NCBI GenBank assembly: GCA_947487525.1
Contig: CANKWR010000003.1
Coordinates: forward strand, 1 to 64,000
DNA: 64,000 bases
Origin: Bacteroidota bacterium
Lineage (GTDB): Bacteria; Bacteroidota; Bacteroidia; Chitinophagales; Chitinophagaceae
Direction: 5' to 3'
In this document: piece after piece, positions 47,901 through 57,137 of the stretch
How the letters are laid out: the number at the start of each line of letters is the position of its first letter
Numbering within the stretch: position 1 is the first letter of the stretch
The notes under the pieces: model-generated
The model's database searches: none
The model's input: the letters and a program-made list of their open reading frames with translations, nothing else
Told to the model about the DNA's origin: nothing
Position numbers and translations under genes: made by a program

Positions 47901-48500
47901 TTAGGATTTCTTTTGCTCATTTCTTTTTGCAATTTCATCTCTGATATCAATAGCGCGCATATAGTCCTCTTGTTCCAAAACTTCATTTAACAATTCATTC
48001 AATTCATTGATAGATAAGATTGACAAGTCACTTGCGTTGTTGCTGAGCGGTGTATCACTAAATGAAGTGGGGTTAGTGTCGGTTTCGTTCGTGTCAATTT
48101 CATTGCCTGCCTTGTCTAATACACTTGCATTAACATAAATGGGACATCCAAAGCGAACGGCTAGGGCAAGCGCATCACTGGTTCGACTATCAATTTCGAT
48201 GGTGTCATTGGCAGTGTAACAAACTAGTTTTGAATAAAAAATACCTTCTTGTAAATCTGAGATATATACTTCCTGCAATTGAATATCAAATGCACTCATA
48301 AAGTTTTTCATTAAGTCGTGCGTGAGTGGGCGAGCGGGTTGCATGTTTTCCAAGGCAACTGCTATTGCTTGCGCCTCAAACCCTCCAATCACGATTGGTA
48401 GTCGGCGTGTTCCACCAATTTCACCTAATATAACTGCATAGGAGTTAGATTGGGTAATGCTATGGGAAAGGGCAACAATTTCTAATTCTATCTTTTGCAT
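47901..48500 (-). CDS. Bifunctional nuclease (BFN) family protein
   Basis: LPIVIGGFEAQAIAVALE, RPLTHDLMKNF, DSRTSDALALAVRFGCPIYV; C-terminal UVR-like segment. Confidence 0.88.
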   Translation of the reverse strand: MQKIELEIVALSHSITQSNSYAVILGEIGGTRRLPIVIGGFEAQAIAVALENMQPARPLTHDLMKNFMSAFDIQLQEVYISDLQEGIFYSKLVCYTANDTIEIDSRTSDALALAVRFGCPIYVNASVLDKAGNEIDTNETDTNPTSFSDTPLSNNASDLSILSINELNELLNEVLEQEDYMRAIDIRDEIAKRNEQKKS

Positions 48501-48534
48501 TGATATATTAATGACACAAATTTAAAGATAAAAT

Positions 48535-49497
48535 CTATGCGTTGCTCTTAGATTTTAAAATTGCGGCAGTTAAGGCCGGAACCACTTCAAATGCATCTCC
48601 CACTACTCCATAATCGGCAGCCTTAAAGAAAGGGGCTTCCCCATCCTTATTAATCACTACAATGGTTTTGCTTCGGTTGACCCCTGCTAAATGCTGGATA
48701 GCGCCTGAAATGCCAATGGCAATATATAAATTCGGTGCAATTTGAATCCCGGTTTGTCCCACATGTTCATGATGCGGCCTCCAATCAGCGTCAGATACTG
48801 GACGACTACATGCGGTAGAAGCACCCAATGCCTTGGCCAAATCCAATAAAACGCCCCAGTGCTCAGGACCTTTTAAACCACGGCCACCACTTACTACTAA
48901 ACTTGCTTCCGTTAAAGGAACTTCGCCTTGTATTTTATGGACGGATGTGATTTTTAAAGTACTAGATGGAACTGCAACTGCTAATTCATGCACGGTAGCA
49001 ATCGCATCAGATATTACTGTGCCAAAACTATTTTGATTAATAGAAATCACTTTAATGGGTGTACTAATTTCAATAGAGGCAAATGCTTTGCCTGAAAATA
49101 CAGTTTTAGTCACTACAAAACCTGCATCTGTTTTTGGTAAGGCGCAAGCACCTGTAACAATACCAGCGCCCAGTTTTACAGCAACGGCAGGGGCGATGGC
49201 TCTTCCATTTAAATTGTGTGCAAAAATCAAAACTGTTGCGCCAAGTGATTTTGCTGTTTCAGCAACAACGGTTGCATTCACTCTTGCATCAAAACTATTC
49301 AATACAATATTGTTCACATGATGCACTTTATTTGCTCCCCATTTTCCTAAATCAGCCAGGTTATTTTTCACCGTTCCTAACAACAAGGCTTCTGCCGTGG
49401 TGCCCAATTGTTTTGCTATTGTGGCCCCATAGGAAATAGCTTCAAAACTTGCTTTTTTTATTTCTTGTTCGTCTTGGTCAATATATATAAGTACCAT
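48535..49497 (-). CDS. etfA: Electron transfer flavoprotein subunit alpha
   Basis: VSGGRGLKGPEHWGVLLDLAKALGASTACSRPVSDADW, GQTGIQIAPNLYIAIGISGAIQHLAGV. Confidence 0.94.
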   Translation of the reverse strand: MVLIYIDQDEQEIKKASFEAISYGATIAKQLGTTAEALLLGTVKNNLADLGKWGANKVHHVNNIVLNSFDARVNATVVAETAKSLGATVLIFAHNLNGRAIAPAVAVKLGAGIVTGACALPKTDAGFVVTKTVFSGKAFASIEISTPIKVISINQNSFGTVISDAIATVHELAVAVPSSTLKITSVHKIQGEVPLTEASLVVSGGRGLKGPEHWGVLLDLAKALGASTACSRPVSDADWRPHHEHVGQTGIQIAPNLYIAIGISGAIQHLAGVNRSKTIVVINKDGEAPFFKAADYGVVGDAFEVVPALTAAILKSKSNA

Positions 49498-49534
49498 AAA
49501 ATATAATTAAATGTTGAATGAAATTTTTGAAATA

Positions 49535-50287
49535 TTAAATCACTTTTGCTTCTTCTTTTAAAAGTCGAACCAACTCATCCATATTGTCAGGATCAATTAA
49601 TTTCACACCTGATTTAGCTGGTGGAAGTTCAAAGTTTTTAATATGGGTAGTTGCGTTGGTTACCGATGCTTCAACCACTTTTAACGGTTTGGTTCTTGCA
49701 GCCATAATCCCCCTCATATTCGGAATTCTTTGTTCTGCCATTCCTTTTTGACAACTGATAATGGCTGGAAAATTTAATTCACCTGTTTCTTCACCACCAT
49801 CAATTTCTCTCACTACTTGAAGTGTATTTCCGTTAAGGTCTAATTTTACTGCAGCAGAGATGAAATTTTGATCAAGTAGGGCACAAAGCATTGAACCGAT
49901 ACTCGCACTGTTATAGTCAATGGTTTCTTTTCCTGTTAATATTAAATCATACGATCCTTCTTTAGCAATGGCTGCAATTTCCTGCGCCACAATGAATGAA
50001 TCATTGCTATTATTATTCACGCGAATTGCTTCATCACCACCCAATGCAAGCGCTTTTCTAATGATGGGTTCCGTGTCTGCACCACCTACGGTAATTAAAT
50101 GAATCGTTACCGATGCATCTTTTTCTTTTAATTCAATTGCCTTTACTAATGAGTACCATTCATCATAAGGATTAATGATCCATTGCACTCCGTTTTCATC
50201 TAACTTTGTATTACCTTCGGTAAAAGCAATTTTAGTGGTAGTGTCAGGTGTTTTACTGATACAAACTAAGATCTTCATAATAGCCAA
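49535..50287 (-). CDS. etfB: Electron transfer flavoprotein subunit beta
   Basis: ILVCISKTPDTTTKI, INPYDEWYSLVKAIELKE, DLILTGKETIDYNSASIG. Confidence 0.94.
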   Translation of the reverse strand: MAIMKILVCISKTPDTTTKIAFTEGNTKLDENGVQWIINPYDEWYSLVKAIELKEKDASVTIHLITVGGADTEPIIRKALALGGDEAIRVNNNSNDSFIVAQEIAAIAKEGSYDLILTGKETIDYNSASIGSMLCALLDQNFISAAVKLDLNGNTLQVVREIDGGEETGELNFPAIISCQKGMAEQRIPNMRGIMAARTKPLKVVEASVTNATTHIKNFELPPAKSGVKLIDPDNMDELVRLLKEEAKVI

Positions 50288-50372
50288 TTTTGTTTTTTAA
50301 TAAATAGTTGTTTATGCAACTAATGCAAATATAGGATAGTTTTTTGACCCAAAACATTGATTTTTAGATAGG

Positions 50373-50684
50373 ATGAATAGAATAGAAAAAATATTGGAAT
50401 TTTTAGCCCAACAGCCCCAGGATAACTTCTTAAGACATGCATTGGCATTGGAATACATTAAAATGGGGGAGGATCAGCAAGCCAAGGATTTATTCATTGA
50501 AATTTTAACACAATCTCCTGATTATATTGGTTCTTATTACCATTTAGCAAAAACCTTGGAAAAACTAGCATTGCGCGCAGAAGCGATTGAATGGTATGAA
50601 AAGGGGATGGCTGCCGCAAAATTGGCGAAGGACGATCATTCCTATAGGGAGTTGCAAGGGGCCTATGAGGATCTAGTGTATTAG
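50373..50684 (+). CDS. Small tetratricopeptide-repeat protein
   Basis: RHALALEYIKMGEDQQAKDLFIEILTQSPDYIGSYYHLAKTLEKL TPR pattern. Confidence 0.75.
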   Translation: MNRIEKILEFLAQQPQDNFLRHALALEYIKMGEDQQAKDLFIEILTQSPDYIGSYYHLAKTLEKLALRAEAIEWYEKGMAAAKLAKDDHSYRELQGAYEDLVY

Positions 50685-51256
50685 TTAAAAGGCAATCGGT
50701 CGCCTAATTTTTTGTCAATCAATAAAAAGAAATCCTCCGGTTTGTAGGTTCTCCATTTTTCAAATTCCATCAATTCAATATACCGGTTCAATTTTTTTTG
50801 TAAAAAATCATGTTGCGCTGCTTGGTGCATGTTCACCATCACTGCCCATCCATTTTCGTCCGCTAATTCTTCATACAACTCTTCATAATAGTCTCTATCC
50901 CCATTGTGAAAATTAAATACATTTTCTCCTATGAGGATAAACTTATAAATGCCTTCATCCATTAGTTTTTCTAAAATTTCTCGCTTTAGGGTCATGATGT
51001 CATTTTCAATGGCATCATTCCACTCTCCAATCATTTCAATAATGGCAAAACCCATTTCATAGTCAGCGTAAATAATTTTCAGGTACAATGTTTTACTCCC
51101 TATTTCATCCCATTGAGGATGAATGTAGTAATTGTATACCGCTTGGGAGAATTCAAACTCGCTATAGGTTTGACCAAAAAAGGGCGATTTTGCGTCTTCT
51201 TCCGCCATATATAAATGACGCCAATGATAATAAGGTTCAATTTCGTGCATGCCCAA
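50681..51256 (-). CDS. Hypothetical acidic protein
   Basis: Intact 191-aa ORF, 1 nt from the next minus-strand gene. Confidence 0.65.
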   Translation of the reverse strand: MGMHEIEPYYHWRHLYMAEEDAKSPFFGQTYSEFEFSQAVYNYYIHPQWDEIGSKTLYLKIIYADYEMGFAIIEMIGEWNDAIENDIMTLKREILEKLMDEGIYKFILIGENVFNFHNGDRDYYEELYEELADENGWAVMVNMHQAAQHDFLQKKLNRYIELMEFEKWRTYKPEDFFLLIDKKLGDRLPFN

Positions 51257-52108
51257 TTACTTTTCTTGCTGATGGTAAACGAGTAAGCCCTCCATGGTGG
51301 ATTTAATTATTTTCCCGATTTCAAGTTCGTAAGCGGTTGCCAATTGTTTAATCACATCCCTGAATACAAAAGCCACGGAACCTGCAAAATGAATAGGGTG
51401 CAACCAGGATTCATTTAATTTATTTAAATGGGCAAAAAAGAAATCGTTGATGCCGTCTTCAATTATATTTTCAATCATGTAATGGCCACGGTGCTCAGAT
51501 AAAAATTGTGCGAAGGAAGCCATGTACCTATTGGGGAGCGGTTGCTTATAAATGGCATCTAAAATTTGGTCCTTACTTATTTGATATTTGCTTTCAAATG
51601 AATGCAATAATTCCTCATCAAAGGTTTGGTATAAATAATATTGCAATACTTTTTTCCCTAAATAGGCACCGCTTCCTTCATCTCCCAAAACATAGCCAAG
51701 GCCTGGACTACTTTTAATAATTTTCTTTCCATTATAATATCCTGTATTGGAGCCAGTACCTAAAATACAGGCAACGCCTTTATGGTGTTGACAAGTCGCA
51801 CGTGCAACGGCTACTAAATCGGTTTGAATATCTAATTTGGCTTTTGAAAAAACAGTTTTCAATGCTTTTTTTATGGATGCCACATTTAAGGGGTTACTTA
51901 ACCCTGTCCCATAAAAGTAGACTGCATCAATGATTTTGGGGTCAATCTTTTTCTGGAAACCCTTTTGAATTGTTTCAATTATCTGGGTCGTTGTCAAAAA
52001 ATAGGGGCTAATCCCAATAGTGGTAATTGTTTTTTTTTGCTTTCCTACAACAACAGTCCATTGGCATTTGGTAGCGCCACTATCGGCGATGATATAATTG
52101 TTTCGCAT
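51257..52108 (-). CDS. N-acetylglucosamine kinase-like (BadF/BadG/BcrA/BcrD ATPase family)
   Basis: IIADSGATKCQWTVV, GVACILGTGSNTGYYNGK, GLGYVLGDEGSGAYLGKKVLQ, FAGSVAFVF. Confidence 0.88.
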   Translation of the reverse strand: MRNNYIIADSGATKCQWTVVVGKQKKTITTIGISPYFLTTTQIIETIQKGFQKKIDPKIIDAVYFYGTGLSNPLNVASIKKALKTVFSKAKLDIQTDLVAVARATCQHHKGVACILGTGSNTGYYNGKKIIKSSPGLGYVLGDEGSGAYLGKKVLQYYLYQTFDEELLHSFESKYQISKDQILDAIYKQPLPNRYMASFAQFLSEHRGHYMIENIIEDGINDFFFAHLNKLNESWLHPIHFAGSVAFVFRDVIKQLATAYELEIGKIIKSTMEGLLVYHQQEK

Positions 52109-52170
52109 GGGTAAATTCTTGTGTGTGAAAATAACCTTTTTAGTGTAATTTTAGCCGATAGAATATAAAC

Positions 52171-53742
52171 ATGCAAGAAAATAACAAATCAAATTGGTTT
52201 ACGCCCTTCTCTTATGCGATTGTATTAATTATTGGGCTAGGCATTGGACTTTTTTTTAAGGGAAATTTTTCCCTACAAAGTTTAAAAATGAATGGGGCGA
52301 GTCCAATACAAGAAATATTGGATTTGGTGAAAACAAAGTATGTTGAACAAACAAATGAGGATAGTTTAAATATGCAATTGGCCAATTATTATTTAGCACA
52401 ATTAGATCCTCACTCAGTATATATAGCGCCTTCGGAGTTGACGGATGTAAATGAGCAATTAATGTCCAATTTTAAAGGCATAGGCATTGAGTTTCAGCAA
52501 TACCGGGATAGTATATTTGTTTCCTATGTGATGAAAGGAGGACCTGCTGAAAAAGCGGGATTAAAACTTGGGGACATTTTATTAAAGGCGGATGATTCAA
52601 TTCAAATATCAGGTAAAAAATGGGAGGCCGATCAAATTAGAGCAAAAATCAAGGGTCCGGATAATACTAAGGTAAAACTCCAAATTTTATCGGGTAAAAC
52701 TACCAGGGAGTTGGTGATTACGAGGGGCAATGTGGCTGTTTCATCTGTGGACGCTTCTTATCAAATACAACCAGGCGTGGGCTATATACGAATTAATAAA
52801 TTTGCAGACAGAACTTATGAAACATTTATGCAAGCTTTGGAGCCACTCATCAAGGACAGTGTTAAATCATTGGTGATTGACTTAAGGGGCAATAGCGGTG
52901 GTTTGCTTTCAGAAGCGGTTGCCATTGCGGACGAACTCATTCCTGGAAATAAATTATTGGTGTATACCGAGGGAGCGCATTCTCCCAAAACAGTATACAA
53001 TAGCAAAAGAGAAGGCTTGTTTGAACAAGGGGCTATCACCATTTGGATGGATGAGTCCTCGGCATCCGCTAGTGAGGTATTGGCAGGCGCTTTGCAGGAT
53101 TGGGATAGGGCTACTATTATTGGAAGAATGTCCTATGGTAAGGGCTTGGTGCAACAGCAATTCAGATTATCTAATGGGGGTGCGGTAAGAATTACGACCG
53201 CCAAGTATTTCACCCCTTTAGGCAGAAACATACAAAGACCTTATGAGCAGGGCAAAATAGCGTATGAGCATGATTTTATGAATCGAATTCAAGCCGATGC
53301 AATGGGCAAGCAAGATACCGCTGCTAAAGGAAAAGCATATAGAACGCCCAAGGGACATTTAGTGTATGGTGGGGGAGGTATTTATCCGGATAAGTGGATC
53401 AAACCCAATTCGATTATGTTGGATGCTGCCTATCGCAATATTTGGGAACAAAGTTTGCTGAATGATTTTGTTTTGCATTGGTATTTAGCCGAGCAACAAA
53501 ATATTAAAAAGTTCAAGAATACAAAGGAGTTATTAAATGGGTATCAAAAAGTGGACTTGTGGAGTCCCTTGGTCAAGTTTGCCAATCCAGCGCAAAAAAA
53601 CCAATTGAAGTTATTGGAAAAAAGCAAAGTGCAAATTCAGCATCAAATGCTTGCCTTAATTGCTAGAATGCAATGGTATAAGCAAGGATATTATGAAGTG
53701 CAGAATACTTTGGATCCTCAATTAACGGAAATGTTGCCTTAA
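52171..53742 (+). CDS. S41-family C-terminal processing peptidase with PDZ
   Basis: PDZ; DLRGNSGGLLSEAVAIADELI; DESSASASEVLAGALQDWDRATIIGRMSYGKGLVQ. Confidence 0.92.
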   Translation: MQENNKSNWFTPFSYAIVLIIGLGIGLFFKGNFSLQSLKMNGASPIQEILDLVKTKYVEQTNEDSLNMQLANYYLAQLDPHSVYIAPSELTDVNEQLMSNFKGIGIEFQQYRDSIFVSYVMKGGPAEKAGLKLGDILLKADDSIQISGKKWEADQIRAKIKGPDNTKVKLQILSGKTTRELVITRGNVAVSSVDASYQIQPGVGYIRINKFADRTYETFMQALEPLIKDSVKSLVIDLRGNSGGLLSEAVAIADELIPGNKLLVYTEGAHSPKTVYNSKREGLFEQGAITIWMDESSASASEVLAGALQDWDRATIIGRMSYGKGLVQQQFRLSNGGAVRITTAKYFTPLGRNIQRPYEQGKIAYEHDFMNRIQADAMGKQDTAAKGKAYRTPKGHLVYGGGGIYPDKWIKPNSIMLDAAYRNIWEQSLLNDFVLHWYLAEQQNIKKFKNTKELLNGYQKVDLWSPLVKFANPAQKNQLKLLEKSKVQIQHQMLALIARMQWYKQGYYEVQNTLDPQLTEMLP

Positions 53743-53766
53743 GCAAGGTAAAAACAGCGCGATATC

Positions 53767-53804
53767 TGAGGATAATCAGTTTTTATACTGATTATCCTCA
53801 TTTT
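53767..53804 (+). terminator. Intrinsic terminator
   Basis: TGAGGATAATCAGT-TTTTAT-ACTGATTATCCTCA + TTTT; 14-bp perfect stem. Confidence 0.8.
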
Positions 53805-53898
53805 GTTTTTGCCCAAGAGCGCCGATTTTTGAATCCCTTATTCAAGTCTAGTGGTCGCAATTGGCAATGAGGAGGTTTGATGTCCTAACTAAACTATT

Positions 53899-54270
53899 AT
53901 GAATAAGGAAATAATATTACAGGAAATTGATTCGATGATTCGAACCTTGGATTTTATTCAAGAGCAACAATCCTATATTAAGCTTAAGTTAAGTAGTTTA
54001 TTAGATCATTTGGTTAAGTATAATTTGCTTGATTGGGCGGAGGAATTACAACAGGAAATTTTAAAAAGGGAAACAGCGGTACAACTTTTAAAAAGAGACC
54101 TGATTCAATATTCAAATCAAGTTAAAAATAATAAACCGGTTCAGGATATAATTGATGCAACTATGGCAACAAGCTATAGAAAATACAAACAACAAGTAGG
54201 GTATATTGAATCGAAATTTTTTGGTTGGAAAAAAATGGTCAATGAGCAGTTCGATGATGCGCTTAATTAA
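53899..54270 (+). CDS. Hypothetical coiled-coil-like small protein
   Basis: Intact 123-aa ORF, charged helical composition; no family recognised. Confidence 0.6.
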   Translation: MNKEIILQEIDSMIRTLDFIQEQQSYIKLKLSSLLDHLVKYNLLDWAEELQQEILKRETAVQLLKRDLIQYSNQVKNNKPVQDIIDATMATSYRKYKQQVGYIESKFFGWKKMVNEQFDDALN

Positions 54271-55321
54271 ACAAGTTTAATAGTTTCGATGCATCTAGAA
54301 TGGTGATTTTACCCTCTTTAATTTCAATTAGTTTTTCTGCTTTAAAGTCGCTAAGTGTTCGAATTAAGCTTTCGGTTGCGGTACCTGCAATATTAGCTAA
54401 ATCATCTCTGGAAATAGACATTGAAAAATGCAACTCATCTTCCTTGGCATATTTCTTTTTTAATGTTAGCAATGCATCGGCCACTCTTTTTCTAAGGCTA
54501 TGGTAAGCAAGTGCAACCAATTGTTGTTCTTTCTCTGCAATATTATTGGCTAAAAGCTTAATTACTTTTAACGCTATTTCCTGGTTGGTTGTTAATAATA
54601 GTTCAAATTCTTTTCTTGGAATTACTCGAATCGAAGATTCTTCTAGGGTTTCAGCAAACTCTTCGTAATTTTTATTTTCAATAAGTGGGATATGTCCAAA
54701 AAAATCACCTGCCGACAACAAACTGGTGATTAGTTCTTTTCCACCATCGCTGGTTTTAAATATTTTTACTTTCCCGGCTTGTATATAATAAAGTTTATTG
54801 GGATGTTGTCCTTCCGAATAAATGGTTTGTTTTTTCTTGTATTCAATTACATCGTGATTTTCCAAGGTCTTGTGCATAGCATCTTTATTGCCAAGGTCCG
54901 AGATAATTTGATTCCAGGTTTCAATCGCTTTTCCACCGTGATTTTGTTGCATCTTCACTTTCTCAAATCTTATTCTAATTGCATTAAGTAGTTCTGATTC
55001 GGAAAAAGGTTTTGTGATATAATCATCCGCACCCATTTCCATCCCTTTTCTAAGATCAGTTCTTTCGCTTTTGGCACTTAAAAAAATAAAGGGGATATGT
55101 TGCAAACTAGGGTTTTTATTGAAAATTTGAAACACACCATAACCGTCCAGTACGGGCATCATAATGTCGCATATAATTAAATCAGGAGGATTGGCAATGG
55201 CTATTTCAACACCAATTTTCCCATTTTCAGCTGTGACAATTTCGTAGTTGGCTAAAGCTAATATTTCAGCTGTATTATCTCTTAATGCTTCATTGTCTTC
55301 AATTAGTAGTATTTTTTTCAT
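54263..55321 (-). CDS. Response regulator: REC + cyclic-nucleotide-binding + Crp/Fnr HTH
   Basis: KKILLIEDNEALRDN, LIICDIMMPVLDGYGVF, FLSAKSERTDLRKGMEMGADDYITKPF; cNMP-like YYIQAGKVKIFK...GDFFGHIPL; HTH SISRDDLANIAGTATESLIRTLSDFK. Confidence 0.9.
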   Translation of the reverse strand: MKKILLIEDNEALRDNTAEILALANYEIVTAENGKIGVEIAIANPPDLIICDIMMPVLDGYGVFQIFNKNPSLQHIPFIFLSAKSERTDLRKGMEMGADDYITKPFSESELLNAIRIRFEKVKMQQNHGGKAIETWNQIISDLGNKDAMHKTLENHDVIEYKKKQTIYSEGQHPNKLYYIQAGKVKIFKTSDGGKELITSLLSAGDFFGHIPLIENKNYEEFAETLEESSIRVIPRKEFELLLTTNQEIALKVIKLLANNIAEKEQQLVALAYHSLRKRVADALLTLKKKYAKEDELHFSMSISRDDLANIAGTATESLIRTLSDFKAEKLIEIKEGKITILDASKLLNLFN

Positions 55322-55333
55322 AACATTCGTATT

Positions 55334-56579
55334 TTATTCGAAGCGTGTTTTTATTTTGCTAGGGTAGTTGATTGTAAATGTGCTTCCGTTTTCCAATTCA
55401 CTTGTATATTGAATCGTACCATTTAATAAGTCAATATATCTGCCAACGATATGTAATCCCAATCCGGTTCCCTGAATATTCGCAACATTGGTTGCTCTGA
55501 AAAATCGTTCAAATAAATGTACCTGATCAATGGTAGGGATGCCAATGCCTTTATCTGAAAATTTAAGTTGTGTATTGTCGTTTTTAATTTCACTTTCAAT
55601 GGTAATTGTTGAATTTTCAGGAGAAAATTTAATTGCATTGGATAAAAGGTTAATCACTACATGTTTAAGTAAATTACTATCAGAGTATGTAATGGGTGAT
55701 CCGACATGGGTATATTGTATATGTTGTCCAGGTTTTAACAATACATTCATTTCGTATATAATATTACTTATGAATTGGATTAGGTCAAATGAGTCAGGAT
55801 TCACTTCTACTTTTCCTTCTTCAATTCTACCGAGGGATAAAAATTCATTTAAGATATCGGTAAGGGATTTTACAGAAGATTTTATTCTGTCAATATGCTT
55901 ATCCCTTTTTGGTTGATCTTCGGTAGTACTGTATTTCGACAATAAGGAGATAGAGGAGAGGATAGTGCTTAAAGGAGTTCTAAATTCATGAGAAGCCATT
56001 GAAACAAATCGTGATTTAAGGTCATTTACTTCCTTCTCTTTTTTTTAGTAAAACAGTGAGTACTTCTTTGGAGGCCTCTAATTCATTAAGTAAATTTTTT
56101 AGTTCAGTGGTTCTATTTTCTACTTGTTCTTCTAAATTTGAGTTTAATTTTTTTATTTCCTCATTGGTAGTTGCTAAATCGGCCTGTTGCTTAAGAATTT
56201 TTTCTTCATTTTGTTTTCGCATTGTAATATCAGCAATATAGGCAATCACAAATTGTTCTTCATCTGTTTTGAAATGGCCGAGACTCACTTCGACAGGGAA
56301 TTCAGTACCGTCTTTTTTTAATGCAGACAATGTCATCCCCAATCCCATTCCTCTTGCTTTTGGATCATGTGCATATCCTTCACGGTAACCTACATGATGT
56401 TGGTGGTATCTTTGGGGGATTAATTTTTCGAGTACTTCACCTGTGACGGGTGCTGATGTATATCCAAATAAATTATTGGCAAAGTGATTGGATAACACAA
56501 TAATGCCATTTTTATCAACCAAAATAATGCCTAATGAAGCTGAATTAAACAATGCCTCAAACCTGATATCCGTATTAAT
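55334..56579 (-). pseudogene. PAS-domain sensor histidine kinase, split by a frame change at an A8 run and lacking an in-frame upstream ATG
   Basis: PAS half (ORF 56022-56552) and kinase half (ORF 55334-55999, MASHEFRTPLSTILSSISLL...). Removing one A from the minus-strand run joins them as VLLKKEKEVNDLKSRFVSMASHEFRTPLS. May instead be a sequencing error or a functional slippage site. Confidence 0.75.
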
Positions 56580-57047
56580 TTAAATAGGGGGTTCTTGCAT
56601 ATGAGTATTAAAAGTTTCAAAAATTAGGGCGCACCTTGAAGGTACCGAATATATAGTTAGGTATTGATTTTGAATAGGTTAAGCAAAAACCGTACAATCG
56701 GAATGAATTTTATCTTTTTAATGACTAGGCTAAAGGCCATTAATACACTAATTTCCCACGTAATCAAATATAAAATAATTATATATAATTCAAAAGAGCT
56801 TATTTCAATCAAAAATTTGTATTTTAGCATTGCAATATAGATATATAAATAATACTAATATATATTGTTATTCCACGTAATAAAAAAAATAATGCTTTCA
56901 AAATACGTTTTCTGTTTAGCTAAGTTTTATTAATTGCTCATTCAACGGGTAATTTTTTGGCTGCAGCAGTTTATACATTTTAAATCATTTAATAAAATAG
57001 TTGAGCCTTTTGGCATATTGGTTTATTAAGCAAGCAATCAATAACCG

Positions 57048-57072
57048 GGCCCCATTTTTATGGGGCCTTTTT
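57048..57072 (+). terminator. Orphan intrinsic terminator upstream of the M28 peptidase
   Basis: GGCCCCAT-TTTT-ATGGGGCC + TTTTT with no plus-strand CDS upstream. Confidence 0.8.
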
Positions 57073-57137
57073 ATGTAGATTTCAAAAACACCATAACATT
57101 TAGTTGTATATTTAGAACAATTAATTCTTTAATATTT

